This document shows, piece after piece, positions 33,765 through 42,563 of a stretch of 64,000 nucleotides of DNA. This stretch comes from Alcanivorax sp. (GTDB lineage Bacteria; Pseudomonadota; Gammaproteobacteria; Pseudomonadales; Alcanivoracaceae). Each line of letters starts with the position of its first letter. Positions within the stretch are counted from its first letter, which is position 1. Both the position numbers and the translations under genes were made by a program. The notes under the pieces were generated by a model. That model saw only the letters and a program-made list of their open reading frames with translations, was not told where the DNA came from and ran no database searches. The stretch lies in the NCBI GenBank assembly GCA_022565695.1, contig JAIUME010000009.1, forward strand, positions 89,174 through 153,173. The letters run 5' to 3'.

Positions 33765-34876
33765 CAGGAGGTCTGCCAGCACAGGCGCAGGGTCTGGGTC
33801 ACGGTCTGGGTTTCCGGCAGTTCCAGCGGCGCATCACGGCATACCCCGAGGTGCTGATGGAGGCGCAACAGGCGCTCCAGCTGTGCCGGGTCCCCGGTGA
33901 AGTCCAGCCGCATCTCCGCCGCATCGCCCGCCAGGCGCTGCAGGGTCACACCGCGAACACCGGCCTGCCGGGCCACGAACTGCTCCACGTCATGCCATGC
34001 CTGGAGGCGCTCGAGCCCCTCGACGCGCAGCACCAGGGCGCTGGCATCACCACCGCGCACGGCATACAACTCGGCCAGATAGTCCGCCACCGCGTCCACC
34101 AGCGCGTCACCCAGGTCTGCCTCGCTACTGGCGTCCAGCTGCCCGTCGCGCAGGCTGTTACCGTCCTGCAGCAGCCGCCAGCGCAAGCTCGGGCGGCCGC
34201 TGGTGTAGTACACAGCGGACACGACCAGCGGGGCGTCGTAGCGCTGCGAGGCATTCTGTATCTGCCGGTCAAAGCGGCCACGCACGTCTGCGGCGCTGAT
34301 ACGGCTGCGATCTTCGGCGTCCATTTCCGGCAGGCGTATGGGCAGGCCACGGTAGGCTGCGCGGCGCTGCAGGGTGCCGGCCAGCAGGGTGCTGCTGTGG
34401 CGCGACAGAATGTCGCCCCGGTCGGCAGCCACCCAGATCAGCACCGTCGGGCGGGAACGCCCCCACACCGGCGCGCCGGCACTGGCCAATTGCTCACTGA
34501 TGCTGCGCAGATCGAAGCGGGCATGCAGCATCAGATCGTCACCGCGTGTGCTGTAGCTGAATTGCTCGACCCAGGTGGCCGGGCGCGACAGCAATGACCC
34601 GGCCCCCGGCAGGTCACCGGGGTTACGCTGCCCGGTAACACGCACCAGTATCTGCTCCAGGCCCTCGCGCAGGGCTGCCGTGCGGGCATCCGTGCTGCGG
34701 TCCGCCACGGCGACCTCGACGGCATTGAGGCGCACGTCAGTTGCCGCCTCCGCCGTGTCAGCCAGGGCCGAGGCCGGTGCCAGCACCGACAGCAGGGCCG
34801 CAAACACACAGGTCAGCAGGGCTGCGCCTGACAGGCGGCGGGACGGGCGCTCCGTTAACACGTTCGATCTGCTCAT
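33764..34876 (-). CDS. DUF2066 exported protein
   Basis: A 370-residue protein with a signal peptide (RRLSGAALLTCVFAALLSVLAP... ending ALA). The mature part begins VRLNAVEVAVADRSTDARTAALREGLEQILVRVTGQRN (cited in part: VEVAVADRST, QILVRVTGQ), the hallmark of DUF2066. Function is unknown; in many gammaproteobacteria the gene precedes hda, as here. The start at 34876 is chosen because the signal peptide follows; an in-frame codon at 34918 would overlap the divergent promoter. It is divergent from purM. Confidence 0.88.
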   Translation of the reverse strand: MSRSNVLTERPSRRLSGAALLTCVFAALLSVLAPASALADTAEAATDVRLNAVEVAVADRSTDARTAALREGLEQILVRVTGQRNPGDLPGAGSLLSRPATWVEQFSYSTRGDDLMLHARFDLRSISEQLASAGAPVWGRSRPTVLIWVAADRGDILSRHSSTLLAGTLQRRAAYRGLPIRLPEMDAEDRSRISAADVRGRFDRQIQNASQRYDAPLVVSAVYYTSGRPSLRWRLLQDGNSLRDGQLDASSEADLGDALVDAVADYLAELYAVRGGDASALVLRVEGLERLQAWHDVEQFVARQAGVRGVTLQRLAGDAAEMRLDFTGDPAQLERLLRLHQHLGVCRDAPLELPETQTVTQTLRLCWQTS

Positions 34877-35019
34877 GAAGTATCCGGGTTGGTGTGGTGC
34901 GGATTGGCTTGCGCTCATTATCCATATTTCCGCCCGGGGGAGCGAGGTACCGCGCTTTTCCCCATGATTTCTTGTGTCACAGGCACTAGAATGTGCGCCC
35001 TCGCCATTCGGAGTCCGTC

Positions 35020-36069
35020 ATGACAGACAAGAAGCGCCCCCTCAGTTACCGCGATGCCGGTGTTGATATCGACGCCGGCAATGCGCTGATCAAGCAAATC
35101 GGTCCCATCGCCAAACGTACCCGGCGGCCGGAAGTGCTGGGTGGCCTGGGCGGCTTCGGCGCGCTCTGCGCCCTGCCCACCGGCTATCGCGAGCCGATTC
35201 TGGTGGCCGGTACGGACGGCGTGGGCACCAAATTGCGGTTGGCCATGCAGTATGACCGCCATGACACCGTGGGCATTGATCTGGTGGCCATGTGCGTCAA
35301 CGATTTGATCGTTGGCGGCGCCGAGCCGCTGATGTTTCTCGATTACTACGCCACCGGCAAGCTGGACGTGGCGACCGCCACCCGTGTCATCAGCGGCATC
35401 GGCGCAGGCTGTGAGCTGGCCGGCTGCGCGCTGGTAGGCGGCGAGACGGCCGAAATGCCGGGCATGTACGAAGGCGAGGATTACGACCTGGCGGGCTTCT
35501 GTGTCGGCGTCGTAGAGCGCGACAGCATTCTGGATGGCAGTAAGGTCAAGCCGGGCGACAAGCTGATCGGCCTGGCCTCCTCCGGCCCCCACTCCAACGG
35601 CTACTCCCTGATCCGCCGCATCCTCGAGCAGGCGGATTTCGATGCTGACACCCGCGTCGGCAAAACGCCGCTGATGGATGCCCTGCTGGAGCCCACCCGG
35701 ATCTACGTCAAGTCGCTGCTCAAGGTGCTGTCCCAGAGTGAGGTGCATGCCCTGGCGCACATCACTGGCGGCGGCCTGCCGGAGAATCTGCCCCGTGTAT
35801 TGCCGGAGGGTGTTCGCGCCCGCGTCGATGGCGGCAGCTGGCAATGGCCCGCCGTTTTCACCTGGCTTCAGGAGCAGGGCCAGGTCGCCACGGCAGAGAT
35901 GTATCGCACCTTCAACTGCGGCGTCGGTATGGTCATGGTGGTGCCGGAATCGGCGGTGGACCAGACACTGGCGCTGCTGGAATCCAGTGGCGAGAAGGCC
36001 TGGCTGATGGGCGATATCGTCAGCCATGACGGTGATACTGACGTGGTCATTGAAGGCGGCCCGGCGTGA
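35020..36069 (+). CDS. purM: Phosphoribosylformylglycinamidine cyclo-ligase
   Basis: A 349-residue cytoplasmic enzyme making aminoimidazole ribonucleotide from FGAM with ATP in purine synthesis. [13 protein letters not shown] at the start, [12 protein letters not shown], and [11 protein letters not shown] are the family motifs; [16 protein letters not shown] and FNCGVGMVM complete it. The ATG at 35020 follows GGAG by 6 bases. Its stop overlaps the GTG of purN (GTGA), a coupling seen in many proteobacteria. Confidence 0.97.
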   Translation: MTDKKRPLSYRDAGVDIDAGNALIKQIGPIAKRTRRPEVLGGLGGFGALCALPTGYREPILVAGTDGVGTKLRLAMQYDRHDTVGIDLVAMCVNDLIVGGAEPLMFLDYYATGKLDVATATRVISGIGAGCELAGCALVGGETAEMPGMYEGEDYDLAGFCVGVVERDSILDGSKVKPGDKLIGLASSGPHSNGYSLIRRILEQADFDADTRVGKTPLMDALLEPTRIYVKSLLKVLSQSEVHALAHITGGGLPENLPRVLPEGVRARVDGGSWQWPAVFTWLQEQGQVATAEMYRTFNCGVGMVMVVPESAVDQTLALLESSGEKAWLMGDIVSHDGDTDVVIEGGPA

Positions 36070-36758
36070 CACACCGTATCGCCGTGCTGATCAGTGGCAA
36101 CGGCAGTAACCTGCAGGCCCTTATCGATGCCATCCATGCCGGCAGTCTGACTGCCGACATTGCGCTGGTGCTTTCGAACCGGGCGGACGCCGGCGGGCTT
36201 GCCAGGGCACAGCAACAGGGCATCACCACCGCTGTGGTGGATCATCGGGATTACGCCAGCCGGGCAGACTTCGATCAGGCCATGATCGCCGTTCTGGACC
36301 GGCATGGCCCGCTGGATACCGTGGTGCTGGCCGGCTTCATGCGCATCCTGACGCCCGCCTTCGTGCAGCACCATGCCGGGCGTCTGCTCAATATCCACCC
36401 CTCCCTGCTGCCCCGCTATCCGGGGCTCAACACCCACCAGCGTGCGCTGGACGCGGGTGACGCAGAGCATGGCTGTTCCATCCACTTCGTCACCGATGAA
36501 CTGGATGGCGGCCCGCTGATCGCTCAGGCACGAATACCGGTGCGCGCGAACGATAATGTGTCTGATCTGTCGAAACGAGTACAAGCCAGCGAGCACCTGC
36601 TCTATCCTCAGGTGGTTGCATGGCGCGCCGAAGGCCGCTTGCGCCTGACTGATGACGGAGTTGAACTCGATGGCCAGATACTTCCCGCACAGGGTTATCA
36701 GTGGCATCACCCTGACGGTGCTGAGCACTGCTCTGGCATTGGCGCCCGCCAGCGCTGA
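36066..36758 (+). CDS. purN: Phosphoribosylglycinamide formyltransferase
   Basis: A 230-residue enzyme that formylates GAR with 10-formyltetrahydrofolate. [17 protein letters not shown] binds the phosphate; the catalytic set is N in [18 protein letters not shown] (N-I-H-P-S-L-L-P) and D in [16 protein letters not shown]. It starts at GTG overlapping purM. The C terminus runs about 10-20 residues past many homologues and overlaps the start of the downstream DUF3108 gene by 89 bases. Confidence 0.96.
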   Translation: MTHRIAVLISGNGSNLQALIDAIHAGSLTADIALVLSNRADAGGLARAQQQGITTAVVDHRDYASRADFDQAMIAVLDRHGPLDTVVLAGFMRILTPAFVQHHAGRLLNIHPSLLPRYPGLNTHQRALDAGDAEHGCSIHFVTDELDGGPLIAQARIPVRANDNVSDLSKRVQASEHLLYPQVVAWRAEGRLRLTDDGVELDGQILPAQGYQWHHPDGAEHCSGIGARQR

Positions 36759-37431
36759 CACTGAAACCCCTGAAAAAGCCACCCGGACCGCGGTCCCGAT
36801 AAGCCCCTTCAGTTCGACCTATGGCCTCAGCGGCTCTGGCGTGCCGTTCTCCATCGCCGCCGATCGCACCCTTGAGCGCGATGGGAAGCGCGATGGCCAG
36901 GACGTCTGGAAGATGGAAATCCGCGCACGCAACATTCTCGGCTCTATTCGGGAAACCACCCGTTTCAGCTGGCAGGACTGCACCCCGCAGAGCACCTCCT
37001 ACAGCTATCGCCGGCGCGGCCTGGGCCGCACCCGCGAGGCCAGTCTGGACATGGACCGCGAGGCCGGTATCGCCATCGCCAACCGGGATGGCCGCGACCC
37101 GGAAGAATTCGAGATCAGCGACAACACCACCGATGTCCTGTCGCAGACCCTCGGCCTGCAATGCCGACTGATGCGCGGCGAACGCGATGACATCGCCATC
37201 GACGTAATCAGCGAGCGCCGCCGGGAAACCATGGTCTACCAGGTCACCGGCGAAGAGAACGTGCGGGTGCCCGCTGGCCGCTTCGACGCCGTGCGCGTCA
37301 TCCGGGTGCGCGACGATGACAGTGATCGGCAGACCCTGCTATGGTTCGCTCCAGAACTCGACTACGCCCTGATAAAAATGGTCCAGGATGACGGCGACGG
37401 GCAATATGAACTGGTCTTGCGGAGCCGATGA
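36670..37431 (+). CDS. DUF3108 exported protein, first copy
   Basis: A 253-residue protein with a signal peptide ([19 protein letters not shown]... ending ASA). The mature sequence has PFSSTYGLSGSGVPF, a SWQDCTPQS motif and LLWFAPELDYALIKM, all typical of DUF3108 proteins. ATG 36670 is inside purN in another frame; an in-frame ATG 36652 is also possible. The signal peptide cannot start later, so the long overlap with purN appears real. The protein is periplasmic by prediction; DUF3108 has no established activity. It is followed after 4 bases by a paralogue. Confidence 0.83.
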   Translation: MARYFPHRVISGITLTVLSTALALAPASADTETPEKATRTAVPISPFSSTYGLSGSGVPFSIAADRTLERDGKRDGQDVWKMEIRARNILGSIRETTRFSWQDCTPQSTSYSYRRRGLGRTREASLDMDREAGIAIANRDGRDPEEFEISDNTTDVLSQTLGLQCRLMRGERDDIAIDVISERRRETMVYQVTGEENVRVPAGRFDAVRVIRVRDDDSDRQTLLWFAPELDYALIKMVQDDGDGQYELVLRSR

Positions 37432-37435
37432 CTAC

Positions 37436-38233
37436 ATGGGCATTTCGTTCAGAACGGGTATTTCGGTCAGACGTTTTGTCACTGGCGGCGCATTACTGCT
37501 GAGCAGCACCCTGCTGGCCGCCGAAACCGTCACCGAGACGAAGACCTCCCCCGCCGCTGATCCCGGATTGCAGACGCTGCAGCCGTTTCGCGCCGAGTAT
37601 CGCGTCAATGTCAGCCGCATCCCCACGCCGATCCGTGCCGAGCTGGTGCTTGAGGCCGGGGACAAGGACGGTGTCTACCGCATGCAGCTGAGCGTCGACT
37701 CGCGCATGATGCAAAACACGGAACTCAGCATTTTCCGCTGGCAGGACTGCACGCCACGCACCATGCATTACATGCATCAGTTCGAGGGTTTTCGTCGCCA
37801 ACGCGATTATTTCATGGAGTTTGTCTGGGAAGACCCGCCCACCGTCACGGCAGTCAGCAGCCGCGATGGTGGCGAGGAAAACATCAGTGCTTACGACATC
37901 ACCGAAGACACGATGGACGAGCTCACCATGCTGCTAGCAGCCCGCTGCCTGCTGCAGGATGATCAGGACACCTATGCGCTGACCAGCGCCTACGGTACTC
38001 GCCTGCGCACACACCACATCACGGTGTCGGGTCGCGAAACGCTGAGCACGCCGCTGGGTGATCTGGAAACCATCCGCGTCGAGAAAAGCCGCGACGCGGA
38101 CAGCGTACGGCGCAGTATCTTCTGGCTGGCACCCGAACTGGACTACCTGCTGGTGCGTGCCCGCCATGTCGAGACTCGCGCCCTGTTCGGCGAACTCCGA
38201 CTGGTGGACTACGAAGGGCCTTTCACGCAATAA
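37436..38233 (+). CDS. DUF3108 exported protein, second copy
   Basis: A 265-residue paralogue of the preceding gene with a signal peptide (VRRFVTGGALLLSSTLLAAE). Shared features: the WQDCTPR motif (RWQDCTPRTMHYMHQ), a conserved Cys in AARCLLQ, a VSGRETLSTPLGDLETIRVEK stretch equivalent to VPAGRFDAVRVIRV upstream, and FWLAPELDYLLVRA. The start at 37436 lies 4 bases after the first copy's stop with GGAG about 10 bases before. Both are probably secreted together; the two Cys per protein may form a disulphide. Function unknown. Confidence 0.85.
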   Translation: MGISFRTGISVRRFVTGGALLLSSTLLAAETVTETKTSPAADPGLQTLQPFRAEYRVNVSRIPTPIRAELVLEAGDKDGVYRMQLSVDSRMMQNTELSIFRWQDCTPRTMHYMHQFEGFRRQRDYFMEFVWEDPPTVTAVSSRDGGEENISAYDITEDTMDELTMLLAARCLLQDDQDTYALTSAYGTRLRTHHITVSGRETLSTPLGDLETIRVEKSRDADSVRRSIFWLAPELDYLLVRARHVETRALFGELRLVDYEGPFTQ

Positions 38234-38261
38234 GCCCCGGTGTATTGCCGGGGCCTGTGCA

Positions 38262-38325
38262 AATCAGGTACGTGGCAAATCAGGTGCGTGGGCAATCAGG
38301 TGCGCGGGAAATCAGGTACGAGGCA
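38262..38325. repeat. Four tandem 16-bp repeats at the dcd 3' end
   Basis: Units AATCAGGTACGTGGCA (38262), AATCAGGTGCGTGGGC (38278), AATCAGGTGCGCGGGA (38294) and AATCAGGTACGAGGCA (38310) follow each other with an exact 16-base period. The rightmost unit contains the last codons and TGA stop of dcd (minus strand), so the array arose by duplication of the gene end. Not CRISPR: no spacers. Confidence 0.9.
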
Positions 38326-38881
38326 GAGTCACGCCGCGCTGGCCCATGTACTTGCCGCCACGATCCTTGTAAGACGTCTCGCAGACCTCATCGGATTCCA
38401 GGAACAGCATCTGGGCGACGCCTTCGTTGGCATAGATCTTCGCGGGCAAGGTGGTGGTGTTGGAAAATTCCAGTGTCACGTGCCCTTCCCACTCCGGCTC
38501 CAGCGGCGTCACATTGACGATGATGCCACAGCGCGCATAGGTGGATTTGCCCAGACAGATGGTCAGCACACTGCGCGGAATGCGGAAATACTCCACGGTA
38601 CGCGCCAGGGCAAACGAATTGGGCGGGATGATGCAGTACTCGCCGCGCACATCCACAAAGCTTTTCTCGTCGAAGTTCTTGGGGTCGACGGTGGCGGAAT
38701 GGATGTTGGTGAACACCTTGAATTCATCCGCACAGCGCACGTCATAGCCGTAACTGGACGTCCCGTAGGAGATGATCTTGCCGCCCTGCTCATTCTGTCT
38801 GATCAGCTGAGGCGCAAATGGCTCGATCATGCCCTGTCCTTCAGCCATGCGGCGAATCCAGTGATCTGACTTGATGCTCAT
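38312..38881 (-). CDS. dcd: dCTP deaminase
   Basis: A 189-residue enzyme converting dCTP to dUTP for thymidylate synthesis. It starts [14 protein letters not shown]; key motifs are [49 protein letters not shown] (catalytic Glu in [13 protein letters not shown]) and [10 protein letters not shown]. Length and sequence agree with E. coli Dcd. The C-terminal codons are part of a tandem repeat array. It follows Mrp/ApbC on the same strand with a 166-base gap holding another repeat. Confidence 0.97.
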   Translation of the reverse strand: MSIKSDHWIRRMAEGQGMIEPFAPQLIRQNEQGGKIISYGTSSYGYDVRCADEFKVFTNIHSATVDPKNFDEKSFVDVRGEYCIIPPNSFALARTVEYFRIPRSVLTICLGKSTYARCGIIVNVTPLEPEWEGHVTLEFSNTTTLPAKIYANEGVAQMLFLESDEVCETSYKDRGGKYMGQRGVTLPRT

Positions 38882-38973
38882 GTGTATCTTTCCTCAGCAG
38901 GTGATGGCAGCGAAGCCGGGCAATGGTACGTCAGCCGGGGGGCAAAATGCACCCCACCGCTGGCGGCACTTTC

Positions 38974-39025
38974 CAGCGCATCCGGCCAGCGCATCCGGCC
39001 AGCGCACCCGGCCAGCGCATCCGGC
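38974..39025. repeat. Four tandem 13-bp repeats
   Basis: CAGCGCATCCGGC is repeated four times with one mismatch (third copy CACC) between dcd and the mrp gene. It lies in non-coding DNA just after the mrp stop on the minus strand, matching the habit of short tandem duplications near gene ends in this window. Confidence 0.9.
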
Positions 39026-39047
39026 GCGATCAATGTGATCCATACAA

Positions 39048-40190
39048 TCAATGTGTCGAAGCGTCCATGGCCATACGCACAATGGACTGGGTGCCCTTGC
39101 CTTGCAGAGACAGACGCCCGGCCAGCCGCCGCGCTGCGCTGATGTACAACTGCGCCGCCGGGCTGTCGGGGCTGGCCACCACCGTTGGCGTGCCGCCATC
39201 GGTCTGCTGCTGGATACCCGCCGACAGCGGCAGACTCCCCAGCAGTTGGGTCTGGTACTGCTCCGCCAGCCGCGCGCCGCCGCCCTCGCCGAAGACATGC
39301 TCCTCGTGACCGCACTGGCTGCACACATGCACCGCCATGTTTTCGACGATCCCCAGCACGCTGATACCCACCTTGCGGAACATTTCGATCCCTTTGCGCG
39401 CATCCAGCAGCGCCACTTTCTGTGGCGTCGTCACCACCACCGCCCCGGCGACCGGAATGCGCTGGGCCAGGGTCAGCTGGATATCGCCGGTACCGGGCGG
39501 CAGATCAATGATCAGGTAGTCCAGATTGCTCCAGCGGGTCTGTGAGGCCAGTTGCTGCAAGGCGCCGCTGGCCTTGGGGCCACGCCACACAATCGGCGTG
39601 TTGTCGTCGACCAGGAACCCCATGGACATGACTTCGATGCCGTGGGCTTTGGGGGGCAGAAAGTACTTCTGTTCGCGAGTATCCGGGCGGGTGCCCTCCG
39701 GCAACCCCAGCATCAGGGGCAGACTGGGGCCGAAAACATCGGCGTCGAGCATGCCCACGGCAGCGCCCTCGGCCGCCAGGGCCAGGGCCAGATTCACCGC
39801 GGTGGTGGATTTGCCCACGCCGCCCTTGCCCGAGGCGACAGCAATCACGTTACGTACGCCCGGCAACGCGGCCATCTGGTTCTGTGTACGATGAGCACTC
39901 ACCTGCCAGTCCATGGTCAGGATCAGGCGACGCCCCGCCAGCACCGGCGCCAGGGCCTGTTCGACCATGCGCTGATAGAGCGGGCGCAGGCTCTCCATCG
40001 GATAACCGAAGCGCAGCGCCAGGCTGACACTGTCGTCTGTCACCGTCAGGGCATGCACCGCAGCGGCAGAAATCAGGTCACAACCCAGTGCATCGGGCAC
40101 TACCTGCGCCAACGCCTGTCTGATAGCGTGATCCATAGAGGATTGATCGTTGCCGGACTGGTCTGTGCCGGTCTGGTCTGTGCCGGACAT
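39048..40190 (-). CDS. Mrp/ApbC Fe-S cluster carrier P-loop ATPase
   Basis: A 380-residue P-loop NTPase. An N-terminal MIP18-like region (about 14-95) precedes the ATPase: VASGKGGVGKSTTAVNLALAL (deviant Walker A, G-K-G-G-V-G-K-S-T), DLPPGTGDIQLT, and the C-x2-C pair in CSQCGHEEHVFGEGG that binds a transient 4Fe-4S cluster. It is the ApbC/Mrp family carrier that delivers clusters to apoproteins. AGGAG precedes ATG 40190 and is itself part of a duplicated ribosome-site sequence at 40191-40218. Codons 2-12 carry an in-frame repeat (GTDQT-GTDQS). Confidence 0.9.
   Translation of the reverse strand: MSGTDQTGTDQSGNDQSSMDHAIRQALAQVVPDALGCDLISAAAVHALTVTDDSVSLALRFGYPMESLRPLYQRMVEQALAPVLAGRRLILTMDWQVSAHRTQNQMAALPGVRNVIAVASGKGGVGKSTTAVNLALALAAEGAAVGMLDADVFGPSLPLMLGLPEGTRPDTREQKYFLPPKAHGIEVMSMGFLVDDNTPIVWRGPKASGALQQLASQTRWSNLDYLIIDLPPGTGDIQLTLAQRIPVAGAVVVTTPQKVALLDARKGIEMFRKVGISVLGIVENMAVHVCSQCGHEEHVFGEGGGARLAEQYQTQLLGSLPLSAGIQQQTDGGTPTVVASPDSPAAQLYISAARRLAGRLSLQGKGTQSIVRMAMDASTH
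40151..40188. repeat. 15-bp tandem duplication inside mrp 5' codons
   Basis: TGCCGGACTGGTCTG (40151) and TGCCGGTCTGGTCTG (40166) followed by TGCCGGAC (40181) encode the repeated G-T-D-Q-T / G-T-D-Q-S residues at the Mrp N terminus. In frame, so tolerated. Confidence 0.8.
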
Positions 40191-40312
40191 GGCTACTCCT
40201 GTTGGGGGGCTACTCCTGCAGGGCAAGTCCCTGTCAGGGCGTCCATCATAAACGGCAACACGGTTGCGGCAACATGTCGCTGAAAAATGACTGACTGAAT
40301 GAGGAACACATT

Positions 40313-41008
40313 ATGGCGTCAAGACGCCTTGCCGGCTCCCTGCTTCTGGTAAGCATGTTGGCCCTGCTCACTGCCTGCGGCGGCCAGCCCGCTGACCGTA
40401 ACACCGTGGATGTATCCGGCGTCGGGGAAATCAAGGCGACCCCGGATCGCTTCCGGGTACGGGCGGTGTCCAGCCGCACCGGCGACGACATCAATGCCAT
40501 GAAACAGGAAGTGGACGCAGAAATTCGCGCCGCCCTCAGCCTGGCGAATGAACTGGGTCTCGAAGAACGCCTGGTCCGCGCCACCGGCATCAACATCAGC
40601 CCGGAGTGGCAATGGCAGCCTGAGCGCAAGATCATAGGGCATCAGGTGTCGCGGGATATCGATATGGCCGTGGACGGCGTCGAGGCCTATGCCGAACTGC
40701 TGGAAGGCATGACCCGGCTGGGCTTCAAACAGCTGCAGCAGGTGGGTGCAGAACTGGCCGAAGCGACGGCACTGGAGAATCAGGCCTTTGAAGAAGCCAT
40801 GAAAGACGCTCGCAACAAGGCCGGCATCCTGGCAAACGCTGCCGGGCGCACCCTGGGTGATGCTATCGTGATTCAGGAACAGGGCGGTGGCGGTGGGCAT
40901 CAGCCGATGATGGCCATGGCACGGGATACTGCAGAAAGCAGCAGTGCCTACAGCCCCGGCGAGATCACACTGCGCAAGCAGATACAGGTGCGTTTCGAAA
41001 TGCACTGA
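40313..41008 (+). CDS. SIMPL-domain lipoprotein
   Basis: A 231-residue lipoprotein with signal SLLLVSMLALLTAC (lipid-anchor Cys22). The mature part has VDVSGVGEIKATPDRFRVRAVS, the start of the SIMPL domain (DUF541), then TGINISPEWQW, GHQVSRDIDM and a final ITLRKQIQVRFEM strand. SIMPL proteins are periplasmic or membrane-bound with unclear roles in stress tolerance. It is divergent from mrp and followed by the GCS2-family gene after about 50 bases, probably in the same transcript. Confidence 0.88.
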   Translation: MASRRLAGSLLLVSMLALLTACGGQPADRNTVDVSGVGEIKATPDRFRVRAVSSRTGDDINAMKQEVDAEIRAALSLANELGLEERLVRATGINISPEWQWQPERKIIGHQVSRDIDMAVDGVEAYAELLEGMTRLGFKQLQQVGAELAEATALENQAFEEAMKDARNKAGILANAAGRTLGDAIVIQEQGGGGGHQPMMAMARDTAESSSAYSPGEITLRKQIQVRFEMH

Positions 41009-41057
41009 CAGCCGACGCCGCCGGGCTTGCCCGGCGGCCACTGAACAGGGCGGCGCC

Positions 41058-42563
41058 ATGGGCGGTAGCACGCAGCATAGCGATTATGATGATGAACACT
41101 ATCTCGCCTTCGCGCATCGCGTCCGTACTCAACTGGCGCTACTGGCCGGCAAGCTGAAAAGCGGCGCGCTGGATCGGGATGCCGGCAATCCTGCCGCAAT
41201 ACGCCTTGGCGCCGAGCTGGAATTATATCTTACCGATCAGCATTTCCGTCCGCTGGGCGAGAACCGCGCCCTGCTCGCGCAGCTTGACGATCCGCGTCTG
41301 CAACTCGAACTCAACCGCTTCAACCTGGAATACAACCTGGACCCGCTGCCGCTGGCCGGCGCGCCGTTCAGTGCACTCGCCGATGCCGTCAACGCCCGGC
41401 TGGCGCACTTGAATGACGCCGCCCGACATCTGGGCGGACGGGTACTGGCGGTGGGTATCCTGCCCACCCTGCAGCGTGGTGACTTCGATGACTGCATGAC
41501 GGACGAACCCCGCTACCACGCCCTCGCCCGCGGACTGCGTGCAATTCGCGGCGAACCTTTCCAGATTCATATCGACGGTGCCGACGGCAACGGGCTGGTG
41601 GATTTCTGCAGCGATGACGTGTCACTGGAAGGCGCCAACACCTCCTGGCAATTACACCTGCGGGTCGCGGCGCGAGATTTTGCCGACTGGTATAACGCCA
41701 TCCAATTGGTCACGCCGCTGGCACTCGGCATGGCGGGCAACAGCCCGCTGCTGTTCGGGCAACACCTGTGGGAAGAAACCCGTATCGCGCTGTTCCGGCA
41801 ATCCATCGACAGCCGGGGCAGCCGCCATCCCCGCTGGCGACCACCAGCGCGGGTCGCGTTCGGCGAAGGCTGGCTGCGCGACAGCGCCTGGGAACTGTTC
41901 GCCAGCGCCGTGGCACTGTACCCGCCCATATTGCCGGAGTGTCGCACGGACCTGCCGGACAGCGCCCTGCACGAGCTGCGTCTGCACATGGGCACCGTGT
42001 GGCTGTGGAATCGCCCGGTGTTCGATCCGGCCGATGGCGGCCACCTGCGTATCGAAATGCGCGCCCTGCCCGCCGGGCCGACCGGGGCGGACATGGCTGC
42101 CACCAGCGCCTTTCTGATCGGTGCCGCCAACAGCCTGCGGCCACGTATCCGCGAGTTGATCACGGCGCTGCCGTTTCGCTATGCCGAATACAATTTTGTC
42201 GAAGCGGCACGGCAAGGCCTTGATGCGCGCATCATCTGGCCCTGCCCCACACAGATCGAACTGTTTGACCGGCGCCTGGGCGACATCATCACCGAACTGT
42301 TGCCCGCTGCAGAAGCAGGCCTGGTGGCCATGGGCGTTGACACCACGGAGGCGCAACATCACTGCGAGCTGGTCCGCGCACGTCTGGAGAGCGGCCAGAC
42401 CGGCAGCCGCTGGCTGCGGGCGGGCTTCCATGCCCTGGGCGGCGACGATCAGGCCGCCAGCGAGGTACTGGCCCGCTATGCCGCACATCAGGCCGGCGGC
42501 GCGCCGGTGCACACCTGGGCCAGAGCCAGCGAGAGCCCGCCGATATCGGGGCAACAGCCATGA
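41058..42563 (+). CDS. Glutamate-cysteine ligase family (GCS2) protein
   Basis: A 501-residue protein from ATG 41058. AIRLGAELELYL at about residue 45 is the GCS2 metal/glutamate motif; LELNRFNLEYNLDP carries further acidic ligands; NTSWQLHLRVAARDF and GHLRIEMRALPAGPT fit the carboxylate-amine ligase fold. The family makes gamma-glutamyl bonds. This is a distinct long branch and need not be the housekeeping GshA; the substrate may be another amine. ATGA overlap with the next gene, an AstE/AspA hydrolase, indicates a functional pair. Confidence 0.75.
   Translation: MGGSTQHSDYDDEHYLAFAHRVRTQLALLAGKLKSGALDRDAGNPAAIRLGAELELYLTDQHFRPLGENRALLAQLDDPRLQLELNRFNLEYNLDPLPLAGAPFSALADAVNARLAHLNDAARHLGGRVLAVGILPTLQRGDFDDCMTDEPRYHALARGLRAIRGEPFQIHIDGADGNGLVDFCSDDVSLEGANTSWQLHLRVAARDFADWYNAIQLVTPLALGMAGNSPLLFGQHLWEETRIALFRQSIDSRGSRHPRWRPPARVAFGEGWLRDSAWELFASAVALYPPILPECRTDLPDSALHELRLHMGTVWLWNRPVFDPADGGHLRIEMRALPAGPTGADMAATSAFLIGAANSLRPRIRELITALPFRYAEYNFVEAARQGLDARIIWPCPTQIELFDRRLGDIITELLPAAEAGLVAMGVDTTEAQHHCELVRARLESGQTGSRWLRAGFHALGGDDQAASEVLARYAAHQAGGAPVHTWARASESPPISGQQP

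Noticed and set aside
34881..35019. Purine riboswitch upstream of purM
   Set aside because: No conserved junction or pairing pattern was recognisable, and the 5' region is short and shared with a divergent promoter.
38262..38325. Tandem repeats as a possible CRISPR array
   Set aside because: Units are contiguous without spacers and correspond to the dcd 3' end; no cas genes in the window.
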